Of a stretch of 64,000 nucleotides of DNA, positions 1 through 9,172 are shown one piece after another. Both the position numbers and the translations under genes were made by a program. The stretch comes from Gammaproteobacteria bacterium UBA7376 (GTDB taxonomy: Bacteria; Pseudomonadota; Gammaproteobacteria; Pseudomonadales; Azotimanducaceae), in contig DKNY01000068.1 in assembly GCA_002470275.1 (NCBI GenBank), positions 14,675-78,674 on the forward strand, written 5' to 3'. Each line of letters begins with the position of its first letter. Positions within the stretch are counted from its first letter, which is position 1. The notes under the pieces are model-generated. The model was not told where the DNA came from and ran no database searches. It worked only from the letters and a program-made list of their open reading frames with translations.

Positions 1-1
1 G

Positions 2-1840
2 AGTTTAAAGCGAGGCGAGGCCATCGCCTATCAGAGTATTTCTCTATACGGACTGGTCCTGGCCGAACGTCGACCCATGGCCTATGCCCGCGTTGACCCC
101 GCCCATTGCCGGGATCTGCTGATTCGTGATGGCCTGGTTTGCGGAGCGGTAGCCGAGCCGCTGGATTTTCTTGAACAAAATTTGGCGCTTGTGGCCCGGC
201 TGCAGGATGCTGAAGCCAAGGGCCGTCGCCGGGATCTGGTGGTGAGCGATGACGAGATTTATCGTCTGTATGACCAGGTGCTGCCTGCCGAAATGACCCG
301 AATTGTGGATTTGCGGCGCTGGTATCGACGGCTCGATGCTGCCCATCAGCAGCGACTCTTTTTTGAGGAAGCCCACCTCATCCGCCATCAGGACTGGTCA
401 ATAAGCGACCAGGACTTTCCGAACTGTTTGGCGGTTCAGGGTGCGGAATTAGCCCTGAGCTACCGCTTCGCGCCAGGGGAGAGCGACGATGGCATCACGC
501 TCACGATTCCTGCCGGGTTGGTCCATGCGGTAGGCACCGAGATGCTTCAGTGGTCTGTGCCAGGCATGTTGCCCAAGGTGGTGGAGTATTGGCTGCGTGC
601 GCTGCCCAAGGCCAAGCGCAGAGCCCTTGCACCGTTGGCGGACAAGGTAGATGAACTGGTGGTGCAGTTGCTGGCACCTCAGGCCTATCGACAGGGCCGC
701 TTGCTGTCGGCCTTGGCCCAGCTGGTCAAGGATCGCTTCAAGGTGTCTATCGATGCGGCGGAGTGGGATGCACAGCGGCTGCCTGAATTTCTCCAAATCA
801 ACTGCCGAGTTGTGGATGCCCACGGGCAGACCCTGGCGGCAGGGCGTGATCTGAGCGCACTGAAACGGCAGCTGCAGGGCGCGGCGGCCGCCACCGACGT
901 TGGGGAAGCTGAGGCTGAGCGTGATGGCATTCAGCACTTTCCCGAAGGTGAGCTGCCCGAGCATTTGATTGTTGGCACCGCTGCCTCCTCACGCATGGCC
1001 TACCCAGGGCTGCAATACCTGCCGGGAGAGGGCGGAAAAAAAGCGTCTGTGGGGCTGCGCCTCTTTGTCAGCCCCAAGCAGCGGGATGCAGCCAACAGAC
1101 TGGGCTTTGCGCAACTTGCTCTGCTGAACCTCGGTAAGCCGGCGCAGTTCTTTCGCCGCCAGCTGGCGAAGGAGCGGGAACTCGGACTGTATTTCGCCTC
1201 ATTGGGCAGCGCAGATCAGCTTTTTGAACAGCTCATGCTGAACGTGGCCTGGTATTGCTACTTTGATGATCGACCCTTGCCCAAGACAACGTCAGAGTTT
1301 GATCAGCGACTACAGGACCGCCGTGGGGCACTGGCCGACGTCTTCAACGAGACCATTCTGCTGTTGTCTGAGGTCTTGCGCGCAAGATTTGAAATTGTTC
1401 GACTGATGGAAGGCCTGGCCTCTCCGGCTTATCAGCCAAGCGTTGTGGACATAAACCAGGTCCTCGAACAGCTGGCGCCCAAGGACGTTCTGACCCAAAC
1501 ACCCTGGCGTTTTTTGTCCAGTTTGCCTCGGTATTTGCGTGGCCTGGAGTATAGGGTCCAGCAGCTGGACGGACATGTGCCTCGGGATAGAAGCACGATG
1601 GCAGAGGTCCAGCCCTTGGAGCAGCGCTTGGCCAAGATTCGAGATACCGAACTCTTTGATCCGGTTATTGATACCCAGCTTAAATTTTATATACAGGAGC
1701 TGCGCCTCAAGCTCTTTGCTGAACCTTTGGCGAAGCCGCGTGAGGTGAATTCGGCTTTTTCGAGCGCTGAATGGAAGATATCGGTCAAGCGGGTGGCTGC
1801 TAAGATTCTGGAAGAAGAGCAGCGGGTCGGGCTCGCCTGA
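2..1840 (+). CDS. hrpA: ATP-dependent RNA helicase HrpA, C-terminal part (5' end outside window)
   Basis: The reading frame is open from the first bases of the window, so this is the last 612 codons of a longer gene. The visible part matches the region of DEAH helicase HrpA after the helicase core: the OB-fold junction (LYGLVLAERR, then DPAHCRDLLIRDGLV) followed by the long DUF3418 domain with SRR-type, YDQ-L and LPKAKRR segments. HrpA proteins are about 1,300 residues, so roughly half is missing upstream. E. coli HrpA resolves stalled or collided ribosomes. The Met codon at 77 is internal and is not the start. A stop at 1838-1840 ends the gene. Confidence 0.93.
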   Translation, partial: SLKRGEAIAYQSISLYGLVLAERRPMAYARVDPAHCRDLLIRDGLVCGAVAEPLDFLEQNLALVARLQDAEAKGRRRDLVVSDDEIYRLYDQVLPAEMTRIVDLRRWYRRLDAAHQQRLFFEEAHLIRHQDWSISDQDFPNCLAVQGAELALSYRFAPGESDDGITLTIPAGLVHAVGTEMLQWSVPGMLPKVVEYWLRALPKAKRRALAPLADKVDELVVQLLAPQAYRQGRLLSALAQLVKDRFKVSIDAAEWDAQRLPEFLQINCRVVDAHGQTLAAGRDLSALKRQLQGAAAATDVGEAEAERDGIQHFPEGELPEHLIVGTAASSRMAYPGLQYLPGEGGKKASVGLRLFVSPKQRDAANRLGFAQLALLNLGKPAQFFRRQLAKERELGLYFASLGSADQLFEQLMLNVAWYCYFDDRPLPKTTSEFDQRLQDRRGALADVFNETILLLSEVLRARFEIVRLMEGLASPAYQPSVVDINQVLEQLAPKDVLTQTPWRFLSSLPRYLRGLEYRVQQLDGHVPRDRSTMAEVQPLEQRLAKIRDTELFDPVIDTQLKFYIQELRLKLFAEPLAKPREVNSAFSSAEWKISVKRVAAKILEEEQRVGLA

Positions 1841-1926
1841 ATGCGGACCAACAGGACATTTGGCCAGGGCTTGTACCCGCCTCCCAACGGGCGTAGCGTC
1901 CAATGCACAACAGGGAATAGGGGCGT

Positions 1927-3021
1927 ATGACGAAGATTTCCTTCCTGCTCGCAGTCCAGGGTCTCCCGCAACGACAGGCGATGACGCAGCTTTTGCGTGC
2001 CGGAATCGAGGTTCGTGAATACGGCCCCGGCGTCTTAGACCCTGGCATGAGCCCAAGGCCTGGTATCTATCTCTGCATGGACGCATCAGAACTCAACGCC
2101 TACCGAGACTCTGGCTCGCTGGCGGTATGGCTGAGTACTCAAACGCTGACCGTGGAGTCGATGCTTGATGCCCTGAGTCTGGGCGCCGTTGACTGTTGGT
2201 CCCTAGAGATGAGCGATGAAGAATTAGCGGGCAGAGCGGCATCGGTGTTAACCCGTTGGGGTGCGATTTTGGATGAAGCGGGACCCGCGCAGAGCATGCG
2301 AGCAGAGCTAGAACGAGATCAACAAGCCGGGAGACAAATCCAGCTTGGGATGTTGCCCAAACACGACAAAAAACTAGGTGCCTACCGCTTTCGCCGCTGG
2401 ATGACGCCTTCGCTGATTCTAAGCGGCGATTTCATCGATTACTTTCCCCTCCAGCGCAGGCACTTAGCCTGCTTCTTGGCGGATGTGGCGGGCCACGGGG
2501 CTTCTTCGGCGCTGCTCACCGTGATGTTAAAAAATATATCTTGGCGCATGCAGCAGAAGTTTGGTGAGCCCAATATGGATACCCCTGGCGCGCTGTTGGC
2601 CTGGATAAATCAATCCCTGCTTGAGCAGGGCATTGAGAAGCATGTGGCCATGTTCCTGGGCATCATCGATAAGTTCGATCACACGCTGCATTACAGCATG
2701 GCCGCCCAGTACCCCCCAGCGCTGTTGGTTCAAGAGGATGGGAAGGTGCAGTCGCTTGGCTTGGTGGGAAAGCCCCTCGGGCTGTTTGCTGATGCGGAGT
2801 ACGTGTCGGCCACCGTTGAGTTTAGCCTGGGCAGTACGCTATGCGTGTTTTCAGACGGCGTTCTCGACTGTCTTGAACCCTCGGACCTCGTAGAGAAGGA
2901 ACAAAGCCTGGCAGATAAGCTGGCAAAAACGGAAGCCCTGAGTGCTTTGTGGAAGGAACTTGAGGCGGCTAATCCAGGGCGAGACGATATGTGCCTAATG
3001 GCTGTAAAACGCCAGCGATAA
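1927..3021 (+). CDS. Response-regulator-like PP2C (SpoIIE/RsbU-type) serine phosphatase
   Basis: 364 residues. Residues about 1-115 resemble a degenerate receiver domain: predicted alternating strands and helices, but no clear acidic pocket or DLxLP-type phosphoacceptor site. Residues about 125-364 form a PP2C/SpoIIE phosphatase with the linker RQIQLGMLP, metal-binding DVAGHG and FSDGVLD, and a terminal GRDDMCLMAV. The SpoIIE family dephosphorylates STAS-type anti-anti-sigma factors, and such a protein is encoded 37 bases downstream. It resembles Pseudomonas HsbR and Shewanella CrsR but stops after the phosphatase, without the C-terminal HATPase kinase of those proteins. A GGGG-containing ribosome site precedes the ATG. 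Target and physiological output are unknown. Confidence 0.85.
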   Translation: MTKISFLLAVQGLPQRQAMTQLLRAGIEVREYGPGVLDPGMSPRPGIYLCMDASELNAYRDSGSLAVWLSTQTLTVESMLDALSLGAVDCWSLEMSDEELAGRAASVLTRWGAILDEAGPAQSMRAELERDQQAGRQIQLGMLPKHDKKLGAYRFRRWMTPSLILSGDFIDYFPLQRRHLACFLADVAGHGASSALLTVMLKNISWRMQQKFGEPNMDTPGALLAWINQSLLEQGIEKHVAMFLGIIDKFDHTLHYSMAAQYPPALLVQEDGKVQSLGLVGKPLGLFADAEYVSATVEFSLGSTLCVFSDGVLDCLEPSDLVEKEQSLADKLAKTEALSALWKELEAANPGRDDMCLMAVKRQR

Positions 3022-3057
3022 GAGTATCCTTCCGGCCATTCAAACCCTGTCCTCAAG

Positions 3058-3630
3058 ATGGAGCAACAAGTGCGAGGAAGCATGGCAGTTGGAAGCGAGG
3101 ATGGCACCTACGTCATTCGGCTTCTCGGGGACATCAGACTCAATCTGAGCATTCCATTTGATCGGTTCTGCGATCAAATGCTGGCCGCCGAAGATTTCTT
3201 TGCGGTGGCTATCGACCTCAGGGACGCCACCAGCATCGACAGCACCGCCCTGGGCAGCTTGGCCAAACTCTCTATAGCGGTCAGGTCTAAGACGGGGCAT
3301 GTTCCGCTCCTGCTCTGTCCATCTCAGAATATGCTGCGTATTCTAGATTCCATGGGCTTCGATGACGTGTTCGACATCGTCCGAAACGAGGACGCCATGG
3401 GGCATTCGACGAATCTGCCTACGGCGGAAATTACCCAGGTTGGGAAAGCCGAAAAAAGTAAGCTGCGGCAGCAGGTAATTGACGCGCACCAAACGCTGAT
3501 GTCTCTGAACGCTAGGAATGAGAGCACCTTCAAGGATCTTGTTGAAGCCTTGGAGGCCGAAGCGGCTGCTGAAGCATCGAACACCGATGATAAGAACGCT
3601 CTGGACCAGCAATCGGCTCGCTCGGGCTAG
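3058..3630 (+). CDS. STAS-domain anti-sigma-factor antagonist
   Basis: 190 residues. Residues about 8-115 are a STAS domain with the phosphorylatable-serine motif DATSIDSTALG (Ser62 is the expected site). After it comes a charged, probably coiled tail of about 70 residues that is not part of the minimal STAS fold. By family knowledge it cycles between phospho- and dephospho-forms and binds an anti-sigma or effector partner. The upstream PP2C protein is its likely phosphatase. The start is uncertain: ATG 3058 has no clear ribosome site, whereas ATG 3082 follows GAGGA closely and would give a protein eight residues shorter with the STAS domain intact. No cognate kinase gene lies nearby. Confidence 0.82.
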   Translation: MEQQVRGSMAVGSEDGTYVIRLLGDIRLNLSIPFDRFCDQMLAAEDFFAVAIDLRDATSIDSTALGSLAKLSIAVRSKTGHVPLLLCPSQNMLRILDSMGFDDVFDIVRNEDAMGHSTNLPTAEITQVGKAEKSKLRQQVIDAHQTLMSLNARNESTFKDLVEALEAEAAAEASNTDDKNALDQQSARSG

Positions 3631-4070
3631 CCTTCCTGAGCTTTCGCCAGGAGCTTGGCCTCGATGAAACGGTTATGGGAAAGATGAAGCAAGTCAGCGA
3701 TCTGTCGGATGCTGTGCTCTTCAAACTTGTCGAGATAGGTATCGGCAAGCGCAATATTCCATAGCGCAACCAGAACGCGAAATTTTTCAGGCTCTGACAG
3801 AGTCTCATTCAGAAAACGGGTGTAGGGGTGAACGCCTACGCTGTCCTCTAGCCGCGTCTGGGCATCGTCGATAAGGGGCTGCAGGGCCAAGCCCTCCTCA
3901 GGGAAGAGGCGGTTAAGGTGGGTGCCGATGGCTTCCAGCTCTGAATTGCCGATATCGTGATCGGCCCAAGACACTTCAAACATGATCGCCGCTGTCGCCA
4001 ACGCTGGCGATATGGATTGATCTGGGTCGGCGGTAGGCGCCTTAAATAACTGCCGTAGATTGGCGAGCAT
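3627..4070 (-). CDS. TerB-like (tellurite-resistance/DjlA N-terminal) helical protein
   Basis: About 147 residues, beginning MLANLRQLF. The acidic helical pattern with WADHDIGNSELEAI and LADTYLDKFEEHSIRQIADLL fits the TerB-like family, whose paired acidic motifs may bind metal. Its role in the cell is not known. The frame stays open further upstream to 4130, but that part lies inside dusA. ATG 4070 is preferred because GGAG sits nine bases before it, and ATG 4076 is an alternative. The gene overlaps the dusA 3' end by about 29 bases, suggesting translational coupling. Its stop overlaps that of the convergent STAS gene by four bases. Confidence 0.75.
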   Translation of the reverse strand: MLANLRQLFKAPTADPDQSISPALATAAIMFEVSWADHDIGNSELEAIGTHLNRLFPEEGLALQPLIDDAQTRLEDSVGVHPYTRFLNETLSEPEKFRVLVALWNIALADTYLDKFEEHSIRQIADLLHLSHNRFIEAKLLAKAQEG

Positions 4071-5061
4071 AGTCATCCGCTCCATGATGATTGATCTGGT
4101 GTAAGGCATCGTCGATGATCGACGTGTCATTCAGCCGCAGTCGGGCGTGGTCGCTGAGCACCTGGCGAAATCGTCTGGCGCCGGGTCGCCCATTAAAACA
4201 GTGCAGGAGATGCTTGGTCATGCTGGCAAGGGGCGTTCCGCGTTCTAGCTGGTCGTGCACGTAGGTGAGGTAGCTCGCCACAATCTGATCTTCGGTGGTG
4301 TGGAAGGTGGGGTCAAAGAACACCTGTTCAAGTCGACTCAAGAGTCGCGGCTGGTGATAGGCCGCCCGGCCCAGCATGACGCCGTCGGCCCAGGCCATGG
4401 CTGCTTCGCACTGCACCACCTCAGTCAGGCCGCCGTTCAGAACCAGGGGTAGCGAGGGGAAGAGATGTTTTAGGCGCTTGCCCTTCTCCGGTGTTAGCGG
4501 CGGTACGTCCCTGTTCTGTGCGGGCGTTAAGCCGCCGAGCACCGCGATTCGCGCATGGAGATACAGTCGGTCGCAGCCAGCCTCCAGAACATGGCCAACG
4601 AAATCATGTAGGAAGGTGTCCGACGTGAAGTCCTCCTGAATAGCAGGGACCATCAGTCCCGTTCTGCACTTCACGGTGATGGGCAGCTGGGTAACGTCTC
4701 GCATCGCTCGGATACATGCGGCGACGCGCTCGGGTTCGCGCATGAGACACGCGCCAAAGGTGCCTTTTTGCACCCGATCCGATGGACAGCCCGCATTGAT
4801 ATTGATCTCGTCATAGTCGCGCTCAGCGGCTAGGGCCGCACAGGCAGCCATGGCTGCTGGTTCGTTGCCCCCGAGCTGGATCGCCAGCGGATGCTGGCTG
4901 GCGTCATAATCGAGTAGCTGTAGCTGTTCTCCGTGAAGAAGTGCCCCGGTTGTGATCATTTCCGTGAAAAGCAGGGCAGAAGGCGAATACAGCCGGTGCA
5001 GATGCCGGCAATGCTTATCCGTCCATGCCATCATGGGGGCGACTGAAACAATCTTATTCAT
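4042..5061 (-). CDS. dusA: tRNA-dihydrouridine(20/20a) synthase DusA
   Basis: 339 residues, normal for DusA. It is an FMN-dependent TIM-barrel enzyme that reduces U20/U20a in the tRNA D-loop. Visible hallmarks are the N-terminal VAPMMAWTDKHCR, INAGCPSDRVQKGTFGACLM with the catalytic Cys near residue 92, the strand KCRTGL, and the FMN-phosphate region LNGGLTE followed by ADGVMLGRAAY. The subfamily call A rather than B or C rests on APMMAWTD and the GCPSDRVQ-FGACLM spacing. The start ATG has a weak GG-containing site upstream. The next gene on the strand, a TerB-like protein, overlaps its end. Confidence 0.95.
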   Translation of the reverse strand: MNKIVSVAPMMAWTDKHCRHLHRLYSPSALLFTEMITTGALLHGEQLQLLDYDASQHPLAIQLGGNEPAAMAACAALAAERDYDEININAGCPSDRVQKGTFGACLMREPERVAACIRAMRDVTQLPITVKCRTGLMVPAIQEDFTSDTFLHDFVGHVLEAGCDRLYLHARIAVLGGLTPAQNRDVPPLTPEKGKRLKHLFPSLPLVLNGGLTEVVQCEAAMAWADGVMLGRAAYHQPRLLSRLEQVFFDPTFHTTEDQIVASYLTYVHDQLERGTPLASMTKHLLHCFNGRPGARRFRQVLSDHARLRLNDTSIIDDALHQINHHGADDYARQSTAVI

Positions 5062-5426
5062 GATCGACTACCTAGGAACCTCCAACCACCGTTTAATGCG
5101 GCTTACCCGATGTTAGGTCACCATGACATTCTGACGCGGCGAGGCGCCTGTTCCAAGGGCTTTGCTGACGGGAGACAAAGGGTGTCTATCTTAGTGTGCG
5201 GGCCTCCATCAAATTATGAGGGTCAGCGTCTGCTGAATTGAGCTCAAGCGACATGTCGGTGGAGACACAATTGAAACATTTTGTTTCACTTTTCTCCCTT
5301 TTTCTCTCCATAGTTTCTTCATTTTATCTGAAGGTCTCTGTAGACTCCTTGGCTGATGAAGGGTACGGACGGTTTCTCTCACCGGGAGTGGCGTTCGGAG
5401 ATGGCGAGAAATAGCTGAGGAAATAA
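5062..5426. other. Intergenic region between divergent dusA and lpxC
   Basis: 365 bases without a credible gene; the only gene-free stretch over 300 bases. It must hold the promoters of dusA (minus) and lpxC (plus). The last 150 bases before lpxC are AT- and pyrimidine-rich, as in a promoter and leader. A perfect 7-3-7 inverted repeat at 5272-5288 is listed separately. I see no convincing -35/-10 pair and no riboswitch. Confidence 0.6.
5272..5288. promoter_or_regulatory. Perfect inverted repeat, candidate operator upstream of lpxC
   Basis: TGAAACA-TTT-TGTTTCA is a perfect 7-bp inverted repeat with a 3-base centre, 139 bases before the lpxC start. The core GAAAC-N5-GTTTC resembles the GAAAC/GTTTC half-sites of the TetR-family regulator PsrA of Pseudomonas, though with a 5-base spacer instead of 2-4. 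The assignment to PsrA is speculative; the symmetry is directly visible. Confidence 0.4.
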
Positions 5427-6344
5427 ATGCTCAAGCAACGAACAATATTAGAGGCCGTGCACGCTATTGGTATCGGCGTCCATTCCGGGGAAAAGGTGAG
5501 AATGTCCTTACGTCCGGGGGAACCCAATACTGGAATCGTCTTCTCGAGAATGGATATTCCCTCATCACCCCAAGTTGCCGCGAAAGCGCAAAACGTATCG
5601 GATACCACACTGTCCACCAGCATTTCCCACGGTCAGGTTCACGTTTCCACAGTAGAACACCTCATGTCGGCTCTGTGGGGACTAGGCATTGACAACCTCA
5701 TTGTTGAGCTATCCGGGCAAGAGGTGCCGATTCTAGACGGGAGCGCGGCGCCCTTTGTTGACATGATTCAGAGCGTTGGCCTCCGGGAGCAGGCTGCTGC
5801 CCGTAAGTTCATCCGGATCAAACGCGAAATTCAGGTTTCACAGGAAGACGCCGAAGCATCCCTCAAGCCCTTCAACGGGTTCAAAGCCAGCTACACCTTT
5901 GTCGCTTCCCATCCGGTCTTTAATCGACATCCAAAATATCGCGAGCTCGATTTTTCTCGCGTCTCCTACGTAGACGAGGTCAGTGGCGCTAGATCCTTCG
6001 GGCTGAAAGAAGAATTGGCCCAGGCTCAGGCGATCAACAAGTGCCTGGGCTCTAGCCTCGACAATGCAGTGGGGATTGAGCGCGATCAAATCCTCAATGA
6101 GGGCGGGCTACGGTACGAAGACGAGTTCGTGAAGCATAAGCTTTTGGATGCCATCGGGGACCTTTACCTGCTGGGTCTCCCGATTTTGGGTGCCTTCCAC
6201 GGGTACAAATCCGGTCATGCGCTGAACAACAAGCTGGCGCGTGCCCTGCTTCGCTGCGAGGATGCCTGGGACGTGGTTGGATTTGATCCCAAGGCCCTGT
6301 CCAGGGACGAACAACCCATCCTTCAGCCCGTGGCGACTCGCTAG
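5427..6344 (+). CDS. lpxC: UDP-3-O-acyl-N-acetylglucosamine deacetylase LpxC
   Basis: 305 residues, full length. LpxC is the zinc deacetylase that commits UDP-GlcNAc precursors to lipid A synthesis. The zinc ligands are visible: His78 in STVEHLMSALWGLGIDN, His237 and Asp241 in KHKLLDAIGDLYLLG, and the catalytic His264 in SGHALNNKLARAL. The N-terminal TILEAVHAIGIGVHSG is also typical. A GAGGAAATAA ribosome site precedes ATG 5427. In many gammaproteobacteria lpxC follows ftsZ in the cell-division cluster; here it stands alone with its own upstream region, between dusA and the nqr operon. Confidence 0.97.
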   Translation: MLKQRTILEAVHAIGIGVHSGEKVRMSLRPGEPNTGIVFSRMDIPSSPQVAAKAQNVSDTTLSTSISHGQVHVSTVEHLMSALWGLGIDNLIVELSGQEVPILDGSAAPFVDMIQSVGLREQAAARKFIRIKREIQVSQEDAEASLKPFNGFKASYTFVASHPVFNRHPKYRELDFSRVSYVDEVSGARSFGLKEELAQAQAINKCLGSSLDNAVGIERDQILNEGGLRYEDEFVKHKLLDAIGDLYLLGLPILGAFHGYKSGHALNNKLARALLRCEDAWDVVGFDPKALSRDEQPILQPVATR

Positions 6345-6581
6345 TCGAGACACGCTTCAGTCTGCAGCCCGGCGCCGTCAGCTCCTGTCTAAGGATATCT
6401 TGCCCCAGACGGTACAATTCCATTGGCATCAAGAGGCCCTGGCCCTATAATCTCGGCGGCGTCGTTGAGATGTGAAAGTTTTCTCAACACTCCCTAGAAC
6501 CGCTTTCTTAAATCCGTTCCAACGAGAGGCCGGGCACCTGATCCGGCAAAGAAGGGGTTACAACAAAGACAGTCGTGAAAT

Positions 6582-6610
6582 AGGGCCCCGTGCGAATAGG
6601 CGGGGGGCCT
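6582..6610 (+). other. GC-rich stem-loop in the nqrA leader
   Basis: AGGGCCCCG (6582-6590) and CGGGGGGCCT (6601-6610) can pair as an imperfect stem around a 10-base loop, ending 20 bases before the nqrA ATG. No T-tract follows, so a simple intrinsic terminator is unlikely. It could be a leader structure or a processing site. The pairing is visible; the function is not known. Confidence 0.35.
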
Positions 6611-6630
6611 TGATCTGAAGATAGGGACGC

Positions 6631-7983
6631 ATGATCAAAATTAGGAAAGGCCTCGATTTACCTATTGCCGGAGAGCCGGAACAGGAGATCGAGGACGCAC
6701 GCCCAGTACGAAGCGTTGCCCTCCTCGGGCAAGATTACCCTGGCATGAAGCCAACCATGGTGGTGAACGAAGGGGACTCCGTGGTGAAGGGTCAGTTGCT
6801 CTTTACCGACAAAAAAACGGCTGGCGTAGAGTTCGTGGCACCGGCGTCTGGTCGCGTAAGCAGCATCAACCGAGGGGCTAAAAGAGTCTTCATCAGTTTG
6901 GTCATCGACGTTGAGGACGAAGAGCAAGGCAGCGAGCGAGGTTTTAACGCCTACAGCAAAGAGGACATCGTTGGCCTGGATGCCGACACGATCAAGCAGC
7001 AGCTCGTGCAGAGTGGAAGCTGGACGGCCCTTCGAACTCGACCCTACTCAAAAATTCCTTCCCCGGACTCCTCACCCCGGGCCATCTTTGTGACCGCTAT
7101 AGATACCAACCCGCTGGCCGCGGATGCCAATGTGGTGATCAACGCGCACCGTGATTTGTTTCTGACAGGCGTCAGATTGCTCTCGGTATTGACCGAAGGG
7201 CAGGTGCATGTTTGTGGTAATCAGGGAAGCGACCCATACGATGTTGCAGGCGATCAGGTTCAATACCATGCGTTCCAGGGCAGTCATCCAGCTGGTCTCC
7301 CGGGCACGCACATCCATTTTGTAGACCCGGTCAGTGCTAACAAGACCGTTTGGTTTATTGGCTACCAAGATGTGATCGCCATAGGCCATCTCTTTCTGCA
7401 CGGCAGCATCATGACCGAGCGCGTTGTTTCGTTGGCAGGTCCGGGCGTCGAGCGACCTCGACTGCTTCGCACGCGGCTGGGAGCGAACCTTGAAGAGCTT
7501 ACCGCTGGAGAACTGGTTCAGGGTGAACAACGTATTATTTCCGGATCCGTGCTTGCGGGAAACACCGCCATTGGCCAAAGGGCTTTTCTGGGCCGGTATC
7601 ATCAGCAGGTCTCCGTTGTTACCGAGGACAGAGAGCGCAAGGTACTGGGCTACCTCCGCCCTGGTGCCAATCGGCACTCAGTTTTTCCCGCATTTCTCTC
7701 CAAGTGGATTGGCGAGAAGACGGTTTCCTTTACCACCTCGACCAACGGCAGCACACGCGCCATGGTGCCGATTGGTACCTACGACGCCGTGATCCCCATG
7801 GATATCTTGGCTACGCAACTAATGCGAAGCCTGCTGGTCGGCGATGTCGAGAAAGCGATAGAGCTGGGTTGCCTGGAATTAGATGAAGAGGATGTGGCGC
7901 TGTGTACCTATGTTTGTCCAGGCAAATATGAATACGGACCCGTGCTAAGAGATATGCTGACTCAAATTGAGAAGGAGGGCTAA
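6631..7983 (+). CDS. nqrA: Na+-translocating NADH:quinone reductase subunit A
   Basis: 450 residues, the usual NqrA length. It is the cytoplasmic subunit of the Na+-pumping respiratory complex NQR, which oxidises NADH, reduces quinone and exports Na+. The opening [17 protein letters not shown], the [12 protein letters not shown] lipoyl-like fold and the C-terminal [13 protein letters not shown] are characteristic. First gene of the six-gene operon nqrABCDEF. TAGGGACGC before the ATG gives a reasonable ribosome site. Marine gammaproteobacteria commonly use this complex in place of, or beside, complex I. Confidence 0.97.
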   Translation: MIKIRKGLDLPIAGEPEQEIEDARPVRSVALLGQDYPGMKPTMVVNEGDSVVKGQLLFTDKKTAGVEFVAPASGRVSSINRGAKRVFISLVIDVEDEEQGSERGFNAYSKEDIVGLDADTIKQQLVQSGSWTALRTRPYSKIPSPDSSPRAIFVTAIDTNPLAADANVVINAHRDLFLTGVRLLSVLTEGQVHVCGNQGSDPYDVAGDQVQYHAFQGSHPAGLPGTHIHFVDPVSANKTVWFIGYQDVIAIGHLFLHGSIMTERVVSLAGPGVERPRLLRTRLGANLEELTAGELVQGEQRIISGSVLAGNTAIGQRAFLGRYHQQVSVVTEDRERKVLGYLRPGANRHSVFPAFLSKWIGEKTVSFTTSTNGSTRAMVPIGTYDAVIPMDILATQLMRSLLVGDVEKAIELGCLELDEEDVALCTYVCPGKYEYGPVLRDMLTQIEKEG

Positions 7984-7987
7984 GCCC

Positions 7988-9172
7988 ATGGGATTGAGGT
8001 CGTATCTGGACGATATTGCACCCCATTTTGAAAAGGGCGGGCGGCTTCACGCGCTTTACCCAGCCTATGAGGCCATCGACACGGCGTTATATACCCCAGG
8101 GAAGATAACGGATGGCGCTTCCCATGTCCGAGACAGCTTGGACTTAAAGCGCATCATGATTACGGTCTGGCTGTGCGCCTTTATTCCGGTGTTTGTTGGC
8201 AGTTATTTCGTTGGCCTGAACGCCAACGAGGCCATGCAGGCCCTGGGTCAAACTTCCATAGACGGATGGCGAGGTATCTTTGTCAACGGCCTCATCGGTT
8301 TTGACCCGTCCAGCATATGGGATTGCCTGATACATGGACTCGCTTACTTCGTTCCGCTTTATATAACGGTATTTCTTGCGGGTATTGCCTTCGAAGTCTG
8401 GTTCGCGGCCAAGCGGGGCCACGAGGTGAATGAGGGCTACTTCGTCACCTCCATCCTGTTCACGTTAACGCTACCGCCTTCGATTCCGCTCTGGATGGCC
8501 GCTCTGGGTGTCATTTTTGGTGTGGTGATTGCTAAAGAAGTCTTTGGTGGAACTGGGAAGAACTTCCTTAATCCAGCATTGACCGGCAGAGCCTTTCTTT
8601 ACTTTGCCTATCCCGCGCAAATGTCCGGTGACGCAGTCTGGGTTGCCGTAGATGGCTGGACGCAAGCGACGCCGCTGGGTAATGCGGCGATTGGTGAGCC
8701 CTATGGCGTGGATTGGATATCCGCCTTCCTTGGCAATATGCCCGGGTCCATGGGCGAGACATCAACCCTTGCGATTTTGATCGCGGCCGTCTTGCTCTGT
8801 GCCACCCGCATTGCATCTTGGCGGGTCATGTCGGGTGTGTTTTTGGGCATGCTGCTGACCTCGTCCCTGTTCAACCTTATTCCATCGTCTAACCCGATGT
8901 TTGACATGCCCTTCTATTGGCACCTGGTCCTGGGCGGCTTTGCTTTCGGCATGGTGTTCATGGCGACGGACCCGGTTTCCGCTGCCATGACCAATGACGG
9001 TCGATGGTTCTACGGCATTTTGATTGGATTTATGTGCGTTCTGATTCGGGTTGTAAACCCGGCGTTCCCAGAGGGCATGATGCTCGCCATTCTCTTTGGA
9101 AATCTCTTCGCACCGTTGATCGATCACTTTGTGGTGCAGTCGAATATTAAACGGAGGCTTGCTCGTGGCTAG
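7988..9172 (+). CDS. nqrB: Na+-translocating NADH:quinone reductase subunit B
   Basis: 394 residues, membrane subunit with about ten hydrophobic helices, homologous to RnfD. It carries covalently bound FMN and contributes to the Na+ path. The start is ATG 7988, four bases after the nqrA stop and behind AGGAGGG; an upstream in-frame codon lies inside nqrA and is not used. The flavinylation segment reads [10 protein letters not shown], so the expected acceptor is Thr228. As I recall, NqrB proteins usually have S-G before A-T, so the T-Q here is a variant of the ApbE recognition motif. The gene ends by overlapping nqrC. Confidence 0.96.
   Translation: MGLRSYLDDIAPHFEKGGRLHALYPAYEAIDTALYTPGKITDGASHVRDSLDLKRIMITVWLCAFIPVFVGSYFVGLNANEAMQALGQTSIDGWRGIFVNGLIGFDPSSIWDCLIHGLAYFVPLYITVFLAGIAFEVWFAAKRGHEVNEGYFVTSILFTLTLPPSIPLWMAALGVIFGVVIAKEVFGGTGKNFLNPALTGRAFLYFAYPAQMSGDAVWVAVDGWTQATPLGNAAIGEPYGVDWISAFLGNMPGSMGETSTLAILIAAVLLCATRIASWRVMSGVFLGMLLTSSLFNLIPSSNPMFDMPFYWHLVLGGFAFGMVFMATDPVSAAMTNDGRWFYGILIGFMCVLIRVVNPAFPEGMMLAILFGNLFAPLIDHFVVQSNIKRRLARG

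Noticed and set aside
449-964. 171-codon minus-strand ORF inside hrpA
   Set aside because: Antisense shadow of conserved DUF3418 coding sequence; composition is typical of reverse-frame translation.
1841-1926. Possible terminator between hrpA and the phosphatase gene
   Set aside because: CCCGCCTCCCAACGGGCG can form a short stem, but no T-tract follows and the spacing suggests read-through.
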